A stretch of DNA of 64,000 nt, taken from the NCBI GenBank assembly GCA_900766925.1, contig CAAFXG010000266.1, positions 12,374 through 76,373 on the forward strand, given 5' to 3'. The notes below the pieces were generated by a model, which had not been told where the DNA came from, made no database searches, and saw nothing but the letters and a program-made list of their open reading frames with translations. Below are positions 8,915 through 17,994 of this stretch, in pieces; position 1 is the stretch's first letter; each line of letters begins with the position of its first letter. A program made the position numbers and the translations under genes. This DNA is from Lachnospiraceae bacterium. GTDB lineage: Bacteria > Bacillota > Clostridia > Lachnospirales > Lachnospiraceae.

Positions 8915-10969
8915 CTATGCTTCCTGTTTACTCTTATTGCAGGAATATCCGCAATTTTCTCCCGCACACAATAATTTATTTCCCTTCTCTACCATGTAGC
9001 TTCCACATTGAGGACATACATCTGATACAGGTCTTGACCATGACATAAAATCACATTCAGGATTATCAATACAACCAAAATATTTTCTTCCCTTTTTGGT
9101 AGCTCTGATTACAATATCTTTCTTACACTTAGGGCATGCAACGCCTATCTTCTCGTAATATGGTTTTGTATTTTTACATTCCGGAAAGCCAGGGCATGCA
9201 AGAAACTTTCCATGCGGACCATATTTCACAACCATCATCCTGCCACACAAATCACATGCAACATCAGATATTTCATCTTCAATTCTGACTGACTCCAGTT
9301 CTTTTTCTGCCGCCTTTACAGATTCTGCCAAATCAGGATAGAAATTTCTTATAACAACCTTCCAGTCCAGCTCTCCATCTCCAATCTTATCCAGAAGAGA
9401 CTCCACATTAGCTGTAAAGCTCACATCGACAATAGCAGGAAATGCCTGTGTCATCATCTGATTTACTGCTTCACCAAGCTCCGTCACATACAGATTCTTA
9501 TTTTCTTTGACAATATATCTTCTGTTAAGAATAGTTGTAATGGTCGGTGCATAGGTTGAAGGTCTTCCAATACCCAGCTCCTCCATTGATTTAACAAGCA
9601 GAGCTTCGGTATAATGCACAGGTGGCTGCGTAAAATGCTGCTTTGCTTCAATACTCTTCGAGCAAAGAACATCACCCTCATTCATTCCTGATAATCTGTT
9701 TTTTTCGCCGAACTCATCATCAGGATTATAAACCGCAAGAAAACCCTCAAAGGCAACCTTCGAAGAAGAAGCCTTAAACCTGTATCCGCATATTTCGGCA
9801 GTTACCGTCTTTATCTCATATTCCGCCGACTTCATTCTGCTGGCAAGAAATCTGTTATATATGAGCTGATATAATCTGAACTGGTCTCTTGGAAGCTGTT
9901 CCTTAAGCATAGCCGGTGTAATTGTAACATCCGTTGGTCTGATTGCCTCATGAGCGTCCTGTATATTTTTGTCCGAATTACCTTTTATTACTTCACCAAC
10001 ATATTCAGCACCAAACTTTGAATTAATATATTCCTTTGCACTCCTGTCAGCTTCATCGGATATTCTTGTTGAATCGGTTCTCAGATAAGTAATAAGGCCT
10101 ATTGTTCCATGACCTTTTACATCAACACCTTCATATAGCTGCTGTGCGATTCTCATTGTCTTACCTGTTGCAAAATTTAATTTTTTACCCGCCTCCTGCT
10201 GCAGTGTGCTTGTTGTAAACGGAACCGGCTGTTTTTTGGTTTTTTTCGATGTTTTTATCTCTTTAATAACAAACTTATTATTGTCACCAATCTCATTTAA
10301 AACACTGTCAAGCTCTTGCTTTGACAGCTTATCCTTAACATAATGAAATTGAATCGGTTTTAATCCGTCTCCATGTGAAAGAAGTGCTTCAATGCTATAG
10401 TACTCCTCAGGAATAAAGGCATTTATCTCATCCTCCCTGTCACAAATAAGCTTAAGGGCTGCGGATTGCACACGTCCTGCGCTAAGTCCACGTTTAATCT
10501 TCTGCCACAATAAAGGACTTATTGAATATCCAACCATTCTATCGAGTACTCTTCTTGCCTGCTGTGCATCAACAAGGCTCATGTCAATCTCACGTGCTTC
10601 CTTAATGGAAGCCTTAACAGCATTCTTTGTTATCTCATTAAATGTAATTCGCTTGTATTTCTTATCTTCAAGTTTTAGTGCCACTGACAAATGATATGAA
10701 ATCGCCTCACCCTCACGGTCAGGGTCAGTTGCAAGGTATATTTTATCTGCCTTCTTAACCGCCTTGCGCAATGCTGCAAGAAGCTCACCTTTACCACGAA
10801 TTGTTATATATTTAGGCTCATAATCATTATCAAAATCTATTCCCATCTGACTCTTCGGCAAGTCACGCACATGACCATTTGAAGCCATAACCTCATAGCC
10901 TGAACCCAAAAATTTTTTTATTGTCTTAGCTTTAGCGGGTGATTCCACAATAACAAGGTTTTTCGACAT
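8915..10969 (-). CDS. topA: DNA topoisomerase I
   Basis: 684 residues. An N-terminal TOPRIM domain (LVIVESPAKAKTIKKFLG, then ATDPDREGEAISYHL) is followed by the type IA core with the catalytic tyrosine in GLITYLRTDSTRIS (about residue 300). Three C-terminal zinc fingers are visible: CDLCG...CPGFPEC, CPKC...CIDNPEC and CPQCG...CAGENCG. The enzyme relaxes negative supercoils by cutting one strand. Its start has AAGGAG upstream, and it follows dprA by 39 bp. Confidence 0.98.
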   Translation of the reverse strand: MSKNLVIVESPAKAKTIKKFLGSGYEVMASNGHVRDLPKSQMGIDFDNDYEPKYITIRGKGELLAALRKAVKKADKIYLATDPDREGEAISYHLSVALKLEDKKYKRITFNEITKNAVKASIKEAREIDMSLVDAQQARRVLDRMVGYSISPLLWQKIKRGLSAGRVQSAALKLICDREDEINAFIPEEYYSIEALLSHGDGLKPIQFHYVKDKLSKQELDSVLNEIGDNNKFVIKEIKTSKKTKKQPVPFTTSTLQQEAGKKLNFATGKTMRIAQQLYEGVDVKGHGTIGLITYLRTDSTRISDEADRSAKEYINSKFGAEYVGEVIKGNSDKNIQDAHEAIRPTDVTITPAMLKEQLPRDQFRLYQLIYNRFLASRMKSAEYEIKTVTAEICGYRFKASSSKVAFEGFLAVYNPDDEFGEKNRLSGMNEGDVLCSKSIEAKQHFTQPPVHYTEALLVKSMEELGIGRPSTYAPTITTILNRRYIVKENKNLYVTELGEAVNQMMTQAFPAIVDVSFTANVESLLDKIGDGELDWKVVIRNFYPDLAESVKAAEKELESVRIEDEISDVACDLCGRMMVVKYGPHGKFLACPGFPECKNTKPYYEKIGVACPKCKKDIVIRATKKGRKYFGCIDNPECDFMSWSRPVSDVCPQCGSYMVEKGNKLLCAGENCGYSCNKSKQEA

Positions 10970-11008
10970 AAACTATAAGCTCCTTTTTACACTGTAAAAC
11001 AACACTTA

Positions 11009-12148
11009 TCATACCGCAATAATATAATAACCACGCACCGGTTGTTTTATAATCTTTTTTTCTTCCATAATATATAATGTACTTATTACCTTTGTAATGC
11101 CCATGCCGGAAATACGTATTATGTCATCTATGTACACCGGCTCTAAACCGAGACAACTATACACCATTTTTTCAGCAGGTGCAAGAAATTTTTTTACATT
11201 CTCACTTTGAAGCTCAATATCAGAAACATTTAACTCCTTACAATTATCCATAACCACATCATCTTCCCCCTTCAAATCATTTAATATATCATCCGGCTGT
11301 GTAACGCATATTGCCCCCTGTTTTATAAGATTATTAGTGCCCTCACAATTAATATCCATAGCCCTGCCGGGTAATGCATATACAGTCCTCCCCTGTTCAA
11401 GTGCCAAGTCCGCGGTAATGAGAGAACCACTCTTTTTTTTGGCTTCAACAACAAGTATCCCATCAGACATACCACTAATAATTCGATTTCTGACAGGAAA
11501 TGTTCCTGCACTCGGCGAAACATCAAGCCCATATTCAGAAATAATAGCTCCCTTACATTCTATACGTGAAAACAGCTCAGCATTTTCAGCGGGATACGTT
11601 ACATTTATTCCACAGCCCAGCACTGCAAGCGTATATCCATCTGCATCCAGCGCACCTATGTGTGCCATGCTATCAATACCTCTCGCCAGTCCGCTAATCA
11701 CCGAAATTCCCCTTGCCGACAATTCTCTCGCAAACATTCTTGCCATTTCCCTTCCGTATATATCTGCATTTCTTGACCCTATTATTCCTATACAACTATT
11801 ATATAAATTCAGCCCGGAATTTAGTCGTCCTTTTACATACAATATATCCGGAGGATCATATATATTTTTCAGCTTTTGCGGATAACTCTCATCATCAGGA
11901 AATGTAAACCATATATTTCTGTCAGAAAGCTTCTTTAATAATTCATATGTTGAATGTAATTGGCGTGACAAATGGATATTTTCGACCAAATCATTTCTTT
12001 TAAGCACTTTAAAAATAGCATCAGCACTTGCATCAAAAACTCTTTCAACACTTCCAAATGACTCTAACAGCCTTTTTCTGTATGCATTTCCGATGCCCTT
12101 TATGTTATTAAACCATAGGTTGAGAATTCTCTTATCTGCCTCAGACAT
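11009..12148 (-). CDS. dprA: DNA processing protein DprA/Smf
   Basis: 379 residues. An N-terminal helical region is followed by the Rossmann-like DprA domain (about 75-290) with IGSRNADIYG, ISGLARGIDSMAHIGAL and FPVRNRIISGMSDGILVVEA, then a C-terminal winged-helix domain. DprA loads RecA onto incoming single-stranded DNA during transformation and is widespread even in species not known to be competent. It overlaps the end of comM by 8 bp and precedes topA. Confidence 0.96.
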   Translation of the reverse strand: MSEADKRILNLWFNNIKGIGNAYRKRLLESFGSVERVFDASADAIFKVLKRNDLVENIHLSRQLHSTYELLKKLSDRNIWFTFPDDESYPQKLKNIYDPPDILYVKGRLNSGLNLYNSCIGIIGSRNADIYGREMARMFARELSARGISVISGLARGIDSMAHIGALDADGYTLAVLGCGINVTYPAENAELFSRIECKGAIISEYGLDVSPSAGTFPVRNRIISGMSDGILVVEAKKKSGSLITADLALEQGRTVYALPGRAMDINCEGTNNLIKQGAICVTQPDDILNDLKGEDDVVMDNCKELNVSDIELQSENVKKFLAPAEKMVYSCLGLEPVYIDDIIRISGMGITKVISTLYIMEEKKIIKQPVRGYYIIAV

Positions 12149-13670
12149 TAAAATCCTCCTCCCTTACTACACTGCTGTTTCGATAAAAAACAGCCTCCTG
12201 TAAATGAATACATTTTATTTCTTCACTGTTCCCAATATCAGCAATTGTTCTTGCCAGCTTAAGTATTCTGTCGATTCCTCTGGCACTAAGCTCCTTGGTT
12301 TTATACGCATCTTCTAAAAATGCCTGTTCCTTATCTCCAAGTCTGATATACTTTTTCAGAATTTTACCCTCCAATTGAGAATTAAATTTAATATTTTCAT
12401 CAGCATATCTTCTCCTTTGAATTTCTCTTGCCGCTTCAACTCTGCACCTTATTGCTGCTGAGCTCTCACCATCCCCCAGCTCAAACAGCTCCTCGTAGGT
12501 CACAGGCTTTACTTCTATATTTATATCAATTCTGTCAAGCAATGCAGTACTCACCTTATTCTGATACCTTTTCTTTTGTAAAGGCGTACAGGTACATTTT
12601 TTTGTATTAGCACACGGACATGGATTCATTGCTGCTAAAAGCATGAAATCGGCAGGAAATGTATAGGATGCATTCAATCTGGAAACAGAAATACACCTGT
12701 CCTCAAGAGGTTGTCTTAATACCTCCAGAACATTTTTGTTAAACTCAGGTAACTCATCAAGAAACAAAACACCGTTATGAGCAAGTGTAATTTCACCCGG
12801 CTTAGGGACAATTCCGCCACCCACTAAAGCATGTGTTGAAATTGTATGATGCGGTGACCTGAAGGGTCTTTTCCTGATAAGTCCCTCTCTTTCATTTAAC
12901 AGACCACTTATACTATAGATTTTTGTAACCTCAATACTTTCTTCAAATGACAGCTCGGGCATTATTGTAGGCATTCTTTTTGCAAGCATTGATTTTCCTG
13001 CACCTGCCACTCCTGTCATAAGCACGTTATGAAAGCCCGCTGCAGCTATTTCCATTCCTCTTTTCAGCATTTCCTGTCCCTTTATCTCCGAAAAATCCGA
13101 TGTGGAATTGGTTACAACTTCACAATAATCCTGTCTTGTAATCCATGGTTTTATATCTTTTAATCCCTGAATATAGTCTATTGTGTCAGCAAGACTTGTA
13201 ACGCCAATTACCTCCATTCTCTTCACAAGTGCTGCCTCATTGCAATTAGCTAACGGAACTATACATCTGGTTATTCCATTATTTCCTGCATGATAAATCA
13301 TTGGCAAAATACCGTTTACAGGTTTAACCTCTCCGTTTAAACTCAGCTCACCTATAATTACAGTTTTATCGATGTCAATTACCGGAATAACACCAATGGC
13401 AAGCACCACTGCAATAGCAACAGGAAGGTCAAAGCCTGAACCGTCTTTTTTAAGATTGGCCGGGGATAAATTGATCGTTATGCGCTTAGGCGGCATATGA
13501 TAACCTGAATTCTTGAGTGCTGTTCTGACCCTTTCGCCGGCTTCCTTAACAGATGAGGACAGATAACCGACCATAGTGAATATTGGCAAACCATCATTCA
13601 CATCAGCTTCAACACTAATAAGCGTGCCGTCCACTCCAAGAACGGCACAGCTAATTACTTTACTATACAT
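12141..13670 (-). CDS. comM: Mg-chelatase-like AAA+ ATPase, ComM/YifB family
   Basis: 509 residues, usual length. An N-terminal Lon-protease-like fold (about 1-170) is followed by the AAA+ module with Walker A MTGVAGAGKSMLAKR and Walker B GVLFLDELPEF. The CPCANTKKCTC cysteine cluster and a C-terminal helical domain complete the family pattern. ComM helicases promote branch migration in natural transformation in Vibrio and Haemophilus; the role in Clostridia is less clear. It overlaps dprA, which suggests a shared DNA-handling role. Confidence 0.95.
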   Translation of the reverse strand: MYSKVISCAVLGVDGTLISVEADVNDGLPIFTMVGYLSSSVKEAGERVRTALKNSGYHMPPKRITINLSPANLKKDGSGFDLPVAIAVVLAIGVIPVIDIDKTVIIGELSLNGEVKPVNGILPMIYHAGNNGITRCIVPLANCNEAALVKRMEVIGVTSLADTIDYIQGLKDIKPWITRQDYCEVVTNSTSDFSEIKGQEMLKRGMEIAAAGFHNVLMTGVAGAGKSMLAKRMPTIMPELSFEESIEVTKIYSISGLLNEREGLIRKRPFRSPHHTISTHALVGGGIVPKPGEITLAHNGVLFLDELPEFNKNVLEVLRQPLEDRCISVSRLNASYTFPADFMLLAAMNPCPCANTKKCTCTPLQKKRYQNKVSTALLDRIDINIEVKPVTYEELFELGDGESSAAIRCRVEAAREIQRRRYADENIKFNSQLEGKILKKYIRLGDKEQAFLEDAYKTKELSARGIDRILKLARTIADIGNSEEIKCIHLQEAVFYRNSSVVREEDFNV

Positions 13671-13716
13671 ATTAAGCTCCTTTTCTACCTCTATAGGAGC
13701 AGACCATATAGTACAT

Positions 13717-13743
13717 ATTATAAATTAAATTATGTAATGTCAA
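13717..13743 (-). promoter_or_regulatory. Candidate sigma-A promoter of comM-dprA-topA
   Basis: On the minus strand a perfect -35 TTGACA (13743-13738) is followed by TATAAT after 15 bp (13722-13717), or by TAATAT (13720-13715) after the preferred 17 bp. It lies about 45 bp upstream of the comM start. Confidence 0.55.
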
Positions 13744-13760
13744 TTATTTTCTTATAAACT

Positions 13761-14327
13761 TTACTTTTTCTTCTGAACACTATATCCAAATTTACCTATT
13801 TTATCACCAAGGGTAAAATACTCACCATGAGAATAGGCAATTAAATCGGCGGCATTCAAATCAAATTTACCATTTGAATCCATATATTTTTCATCTACCT
13901 GCACAGCAGTAACCTCTGCAAGAAACATATCATGTGAACCAAGCTCAATTACCTGTTTTACAACACACTCTATATTTACCGGGCTTTCCGCAATAACAGG
14001 TACCCTTACAGACTTTGCCATACCCTTTGTAAGTTTCATTTCACCAAACTTATCAACATCTCGTCCTGATTTAACACCACAAAAATCCATGGCATATGTA
14101 AGCTCTCTTGTAACAAGATTAATTACAAACTGACCATTACGGGATAATAGCTCGTGTGAATATCTTGATTTTCTTACGGAAACAGATACCATAGGAGGAT
14201 CAGAATTAATTGTTCCGGTCCAGGCAATGGTAATTATATTATCTTTTCCTTCACCGTCTCCCACTGTAACCATAACAGCAGGTACAGGGTAAAGCATATT
14301 TCCGGGTTTCCAAACTTCCTTAGCCAT
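13761..14327 (-). CDS. Flavin reductase family protein (FMN-binding split barrel)
   Basis: 188 residues. The family pattern is clear: an N-terminal PVPAVMVTVGDGEGKDNIIT strand pair, AWTGTINSDPPMVSVSVRKS for FMN binding, then NGQFVINLVTRELTYAMDFC. Members bind FMN and act as NAD(P)H:flavin reductases or flavoredoxin-like electron carriers; the substrate here is unknown. The gene has GGAGG upstream and starts just after the alarmone synthetase gene (2 bp), so the two are co-transcribed. Confidence 0.88.
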   Translation of the reverse strand: MAKEVWKPGNMLYPVPAVMVTVGDGEGKDNIITIAWTGTINSDPPMVSVSVRKSRYSHELLSRNGQFVINLVTRELTYAMDFCGVKSGRDVDKFGEMKLTKGMAKSVRVPVIAESPVNIECVVKQVIELGSHDMFLAEVTAVQVDEKYMDSNGKFDLNAADLIAYSHGEYFTLGDKIGKFGYSVQKKK

Positions 14328-14329
14328 AT

Positions 14330-15001
14330 TTAATCCTCCAGCATTACACGTATTTCCTGCATCTTATAATCCATGGCAGTAATTGTATCTGCACATTTTT
14401 TAAGCTCCTGAGCTATTATTTCAGGATGCTTAAGATTATCCTTCTTATATTTGAGCTTATGATCAAGACTCGCCCAAAAGTCCATAGCTATCGTACGAAA
14501 TTGAACCTCAACCTTCATATATTTCTTTTTGTCAGACAAAAAGATTGGAACCTCAACAATCAAATGAAGACTTCTGTAACCATTTTTCTTAGGATTACGT
14601 ATATAATCCTTGACACATACAACATTTATATCATCCTGTGAGGTCAAAAGATCTGCCAGGTTATAAATATCCTCAAGAAACGAACATATTACTCTTATTC
14701 CGGCAATATCAGTCAGATTGTTTTCAATATTTTCGATTGTAATATCAAGTTCCTTTTTCTGCATTTTCCTGACAATGCTGATTGGCTGTTTCAACCTGCA
14801 TTTAATTGATTCAAAAGGATTTCTATTATGCTTTAATGCAAATTCCGTATTCAAAACCTTAAGCTTTGTTTCTATTTCCATGAGTGCACACTCATAATTC
14901 ATCATAAGGTCTATGAACGGTTGCATATTCTTAAGTATCAGCTCAGGGTTTTCGGAATTCATCAACACTTCCATACTCATATCCGATGCTGTATTACTCA
15001 T
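14330..15001 (-). CDS. Small alarmone synthetase (GTP pyrophosphokinase, RelQ/YjbM-like)
   Basis: 223 residues with a single RelA/SpoT synthetase domain and no hydrolase, TGS or ACT domain. Core motifs are AGIRVICSFLEDIYNLADLL, NPKKNGYRSLHLIVEVP and KVEVQFRTIAMDFWASLDHK. Such proteins make (p)ppGpp from ATP and GTP/GDP and oligomerise. The ATG at 15001 is chosen because GAGGTG lies six bases upstream. Alarmone synthesis lowers GTP, which in turn inactivates CodY; that link is general knowledge, not shown by these neighbours. Confidence 0.92.
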   Translation of the reverse strand: MSNTASDMSMEVLMNSENPELILKNMQPFIDLMMNYECALMEIETKLKVLNTEFALKHNRNPFESIKCRLKQPISIVRKMQKKELDITIENIENNLTDIAGIRVICSFLEDIYNLADLLTSQDDINVVCVKDYIRNPKKNGYRSLHLIVEVPIFLSDKKKYMKVEVQFRTIAMDFWASLDHKLKYKKDNLKHPEIIAQELKKCADTITAMDYKMQEIRVMLED

Positions 15002-15033
15002 TATAATCACCTCATTTTGTACACTATAACAAT

Positions 15034-16017
15034 TTATAAATCAAGTTTTCGTAATTTTTCCATAAATAATTGTTTTATTTTACCATCGTAGGTAGTACCC
15101 AATTTCTTTAATTTACTCTCTGAAATAAATCCGCCAGCCATGGCAGCATGTCCTCCACCTGAGCCTATTCCCTCTAAGGCATCATGAATTAATCTGCCTG
15201 CATCCACCCCCGGCTTTTCGCTTCTTACGGAGAACTTAATACCTGACGCATTTACAGAGTAAACCACTGCAACCTCAACAACATCAAGCGACAGGATAAA
15301 GTCCGATATTATTGCGACAAGAGAATTAGGACATTCAAAAGGAATATATGTGAACCCAACATAATCATATACATCAATATTCTCAATGGCAGCACCGTAG
15401 GCAGCAAGGTCGTGAAATTCAATTGTTGAATTATACATTGACGATAATTTTTTCCAGTCAGCATAAGGGAACAAATATGACATCATATCCAGGTCCATCT
15501 GTTTTACTCCCCTTATCATATCATCAGTATCCATTTTAATTCCATATGCAAGAGCCGTAGCTACATTTACATCAATAGGTGTGTCTGTCGAATAGTAATA
15601 ATACGCCACAAGGCTTGCACACGCACCAACCAGACGAATATCCTCATAACGATAATCATCTGTATGTACAAATACAGGATGATGATCAATACAGGCAACC
15701 TCGTCCCCCGGAAGATCGGTTGTATTGGAATTCGGCTTCTGGCAATCAACGTGCACAATATAATCATTTGAATTCATGTCTGTTATATCATCATACGAAT
15801 ATATTTCTATTCCAAAACATTCCATCATCTTGCGTGTGTTAAATCTGTCTATACTCCCCACATAACATATAGTAGATGAAACACCATGATATTCGAGAAA
15901 TTTCTGCAAACCAAACGCACTTGAAATTGCATCCGGATCAGGAAAATTATGCGTCTGTAAATACACTTTGTGTCCTTTTAATAAATCTATTAAATCATTA
16001 GGATTATTTTCTTTCAT
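15034..16017 (-). CDS. DHH/DHHA1 family phosphoesterase (NrnA-like)
   Basis: 327 residues from the ATG at 16017, which has AGAGGA six bases upstream; a longer frame opens at 16035 without such a site. The N-terminal DHH domain shows HNFPDPDAISSA, VHVDCQ, the metal-binding IDHHPV and MDTDDMIRG. The C-terminal DHHA1 nucleotide-binding motif reads GSGGGHAAMAGG. Relatives degrade short oligoribonucleotides, pAp or cyclic dinucleotides. The lack of PAS/GGDEF domains argues against GdpP, so an NrnA-like nanoRNase/pAp phosphatase is most likely. Confidence 0.88.
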   Translation of the reverse strand: MKENNPNDLIDLLKGHKVYLQTHNFPDPDAISSAFGLQKFLEYHGVSSTICYVGSIDRFNTRKMMECFGIEIYSYDDITDMNSNDYIVHVDCQKPNSNTTDLPGDEVACIDHHPVFVHTDDYRYEDIRLVGACASLVAYYYYSTDTPIDVNVATALAYGIKMDTDDMIRGVKQMDLDMMSYLFPYADWKKLSSMYNSTIEFHDLAAYGAAIENIDVYDYVGFTYIPFECPNSLVAIISDFILSLDVVEVAVVYSVNASGIKFSVRSEKPGVDAGRLIHDALEGIGSGGGHAAMAGGFISESKLKKLGTTYDGKIKQLFMEKLRKLDL

Positions 16018-16042
16018 CCTTTGTCCTCTTACCATTTAAGTT

Positions 16043-16180
16043 CTAACATTTACATAGCAACAAATATGATATAAAAAGCATCACTAAAATAAGCAGGAAT
16101 TCACAAAATCCCTTCACAAAATATGAAATCAGCATACCTATCGAAATAAACAATAGTGCATATCCCACAAGTGCTTTCAT
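16043..16180 (-). CDS. Small two-helix membrane protein (45 residues)
   Basis: A short frame from ATG (16180) to TAG with GGTGG four bases before the start. The product begins MKALVGYALLFISIGMLISY and ends in LLLCKC. It has two hydrophobic segments (about residues 4-20 and 27-42) joined by a short loop with Lys, Cys and Glu. I do not recognise a named family, though small hydrophobic proteins of this layout occur in clostridial genomes. It sits between gerW and the DHH gene, 25 bp before the latter. A TATAAT-like -10 lies upstream, without a convincing -35. Confidence 0.65.
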   Translation of the reverse strand: MKALVGYALLFISIGMLISYFVKGFCEFLLILVMLFISYLLLCKC

Positions 16181-16247
16181 AAAACCACCATTTAATTACA
16201 CATCTTAGGACATTATATGCACATTTCCTTAATAGGAGAATATTTTT

Positions 16248-16661
16248 TTAGATATTCGTCTCTTTAGAAATCTCATCTATGGCCTTATCAACCTCTTCGT
16301 CGTTTGTATTGTCAGCTGCTCCCTTACCAATCAGATTTCCAATTTTATCGACAATATCAGGTACCATATCAATTATCTTACTAACCATATCCTCACTCTT
16401 TACGCTTACCATTCTTGCATGCCCGTTATTGATAACAAGCACTGCGGATGGGGACATCTTTCCACCCATACCTCCACCTGCTGAATTAGAAGCGTTTTTA
16501 CCTGTAAATGCACCTGCAGCACATCCAAAATTCACATCAACAAGGGGAAGAATAATTGTATCCCCTATCTGTGTCGGTTCACCCACAACAGTTTTTGTTG
16601 TAAGCATAGCATCCATTCCTTTAAATAAAGAACCTATGGTTTCACTAAATTCATTTGCCAT
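16248..16661 (-). CDS. GerW family sporulation protein (YtfJ-like)
   Basis: 137 residues, the usual size. The N-terminal helix FSETIGSLFKGMDAML is followed by the conserved GDTIILPLVDVNFGCAAGAF segment, a glycine-rich GGGMGGKMSPSAVLVI region and a C-terminal amphipathic helix. B. subtilis YtfJ/GerW is expressed in the forespore and is needed for normal L-alanine germination. In Bacillus ytfJ neighbours ytfI, a DUF2953 gene; here a DUF2953 gene lies immediately upstream, so the pair is conserved. Confidence 0.93.
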   Translation of the reverse strand: MANEFSETIGSLFKGMDAMLTTKTVVGEPTQIGDTIILPLVDVNFGCAAGAFTGKNASNSAGGGMGGKMSPSAVLVINNGHARMVSVKSEDMVSKIIDMVPDIVDKIGNLIGKGAADNTNDEEVDKAIDEISKETNI

Positions 16662-16693
16662 AACAATTACCTCCTTAATTACAATTAAAGCAT

Positions 16694-17632
16694 CTATGCC
16701 TGTTTATTTGACTGCAATAGTTTTTTTGCAATTTTTACTGTTCTCCATATATTTATATTTAGATCAATTCTCAGTATATATCCAAGCCTTATTCGTCCCT
16801 TTAACGATACATCGCACTCAATCACCTTATTATAAAAATCAGGTTCCAAAGTAAGACCCTTTCTATATAGAAACGGCATCAGACTTAAATATCCCGTATA
16901 CATACCTGTCTTATATGGTTCATCAAACCCATATCTTATATGTCCCTTGATTTTACGTGGGCCGACATGTTTAATAAGACTGATGATATATTTCTTCAGG
17001 TATGCCCTTGTCTTTAATGTACACGAATAATTCCAGAATTTCTCAAGTCTGTTTATCTGTTTATCAAGCAGAGTTTTCTTCTGTTGTATCTTTTCGCTTA
17101 TTTTGTCCGGTGTAAATTCAGACAGCACTTTGTAAACACTTTTGAGTTTATTAAAAAGCTTCTCAAAAAACACCCTTATTCTTCCTGATAACTTCTGTTC
17201 CTCGAGAGGAACGTCTTCCTTACACTTATCAGTATCCCACAAATCAAATTCTTCATTCTGTATTTCATCCGACTCAGTATCCAATGAGCACTCAGAGGAC
17301 TCCGTCTTACTTATATTATTAAGGTCATCGTCGTCAGTGCTGACATCGGACTTCTCAACCGGCTTGGAAGCTTTATTTCTGTCAGACAATCTTATTCCGG
17401 CAATCCTGATAATCTTATCAAGCTTTCCCGTCTCCTGGTCAAAAGCTATTCTAAAGGATACAATCAGAAAACTAATCCTTGCCTTTACCTTTGTTTTGGT
17501 GTGGATTGAAACATCCGCACTATACCTTATCGGAGCAAACAATACGAGCAGCAAGACAAAAATTATAAGACCCAATATCCCAAGTAATATCCATAATAAT
17601 ATTTTAAGTATTAACAATAAAATATGGAGCAT
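16694..17632 (-). CDS. DUF2953 domain-containing membrane protein (YtfI-like)
   Basis: 312 residues. An N-terminal membrane segment (about 3-33: LLLILKILLWILLGILGLI) is followed by the strand APIRYSADVSIHTKTKVKAR, typical of DUF2953. An acidic Ser/Asp-rich spacer (about 95-145) and a C-terminal basic region with HIRYGFDEPYKTGMYTGYLS complete it. Function is unknown. The family is tied to sporulation by its constant pairing with GerW/YtfJ. The acidic linker is probably exposed and flexible. Confidence 0.85.
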   Translation of the reverse strand: MLHILLLILKILLWILLGILGLIIFVLLLVLFAPIRYSADVSIHTKTKVKARISFLIVSFRIAFDQETGKLDKIIRIAGIRLSDRNKASKPVEKSDVSTDDDDLNNISKTESSECSLDTESDEIQNEEFDLWDTDKCKEDVPLEEQKLSGRIRVFFEKLFNKLKSVYKVLSEFTPDKISEKIQQKKTLLDKQINRLEKFWNYSCTLKTRAYLKKYIISLIKHVGPRKIKGHIRYGFDEPYKTGMYTGYLSLMPFLYRKGLTLEPDFYNKVIECDVSLKGRIRLGYILRIDLNINIWRTVKIAKKLLQSNKQA

Positions 17633-17651
17633 CTTCTACCCAAACCCTCAT

Positions 17652-17984
17652 TTAACTAACAAATCCAAAGAATTTATTTGTATCAAATAAAATATCATCG
17701 CCCTCACGTAAGTCATGCATGTCCTGTATAATATCTACGACCAAAGCCATTGCGTCATCCTTATCCTTGGCTAGCCCGACTATATATATATCATCGGACA
17801 TAGCAAGATAAAATGGCTGCAAAAGCTGATTATAATCATAAATTTCAAGAATACCGTCATTAACAAGTGGCAATACAACAACGTAAAGATTACGAATTTT
17901 TTTTGAATGTCTTATTTTTGCAAGTACCTTATCCAGCTTACGTTCTTTAATTCCATATGTATATAAAGAATCTGTAATCTTCAC
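17652..17984 (-). CDS. Unrecognised 110-residue protein in the GerW cluster
   Basis: I do not recognise this protein. It has no membrane segment or signal peptide. It alternates strands and helices (RNLYVVVLPLVNDGILEIYD, then FYLAMSDDIYIVGLAKDKDD) and looks like a small compact alpha/beta domain ending with NKFFGFVS. It starts 10 bp after the 471-residue gene and ends 19 bp before the DUF2953 gene, so it is clearly part of that transcript. A regulatory or adaptor role is a guess only. Confidence 0.8.
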   Translation of the reverse strand: MKITDSLYTYGIKERKLDKVLAKIRHSKKIRNLYVVVLPLVNDGILEIYDYNQLLQPFYLAMSDDIYIVGLAKDKDDAMALVVDIIQDMHDLREGDDILFDTNKFFGFVS

Positions 17985-17994
17985 AAAATCACTC

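Noticed and set aside
11337..11885. 182-codon plus-strand frame opposite dprA
   Set aside because: Antisense to a clear dprA; low-complexity composition typical of shadows.
16279..16854. 191-codon plus-strand frame opposite gerW and DUF2953
   Set aside because: Spans the junction of two real minus-strand genes in antisense; no start signals.
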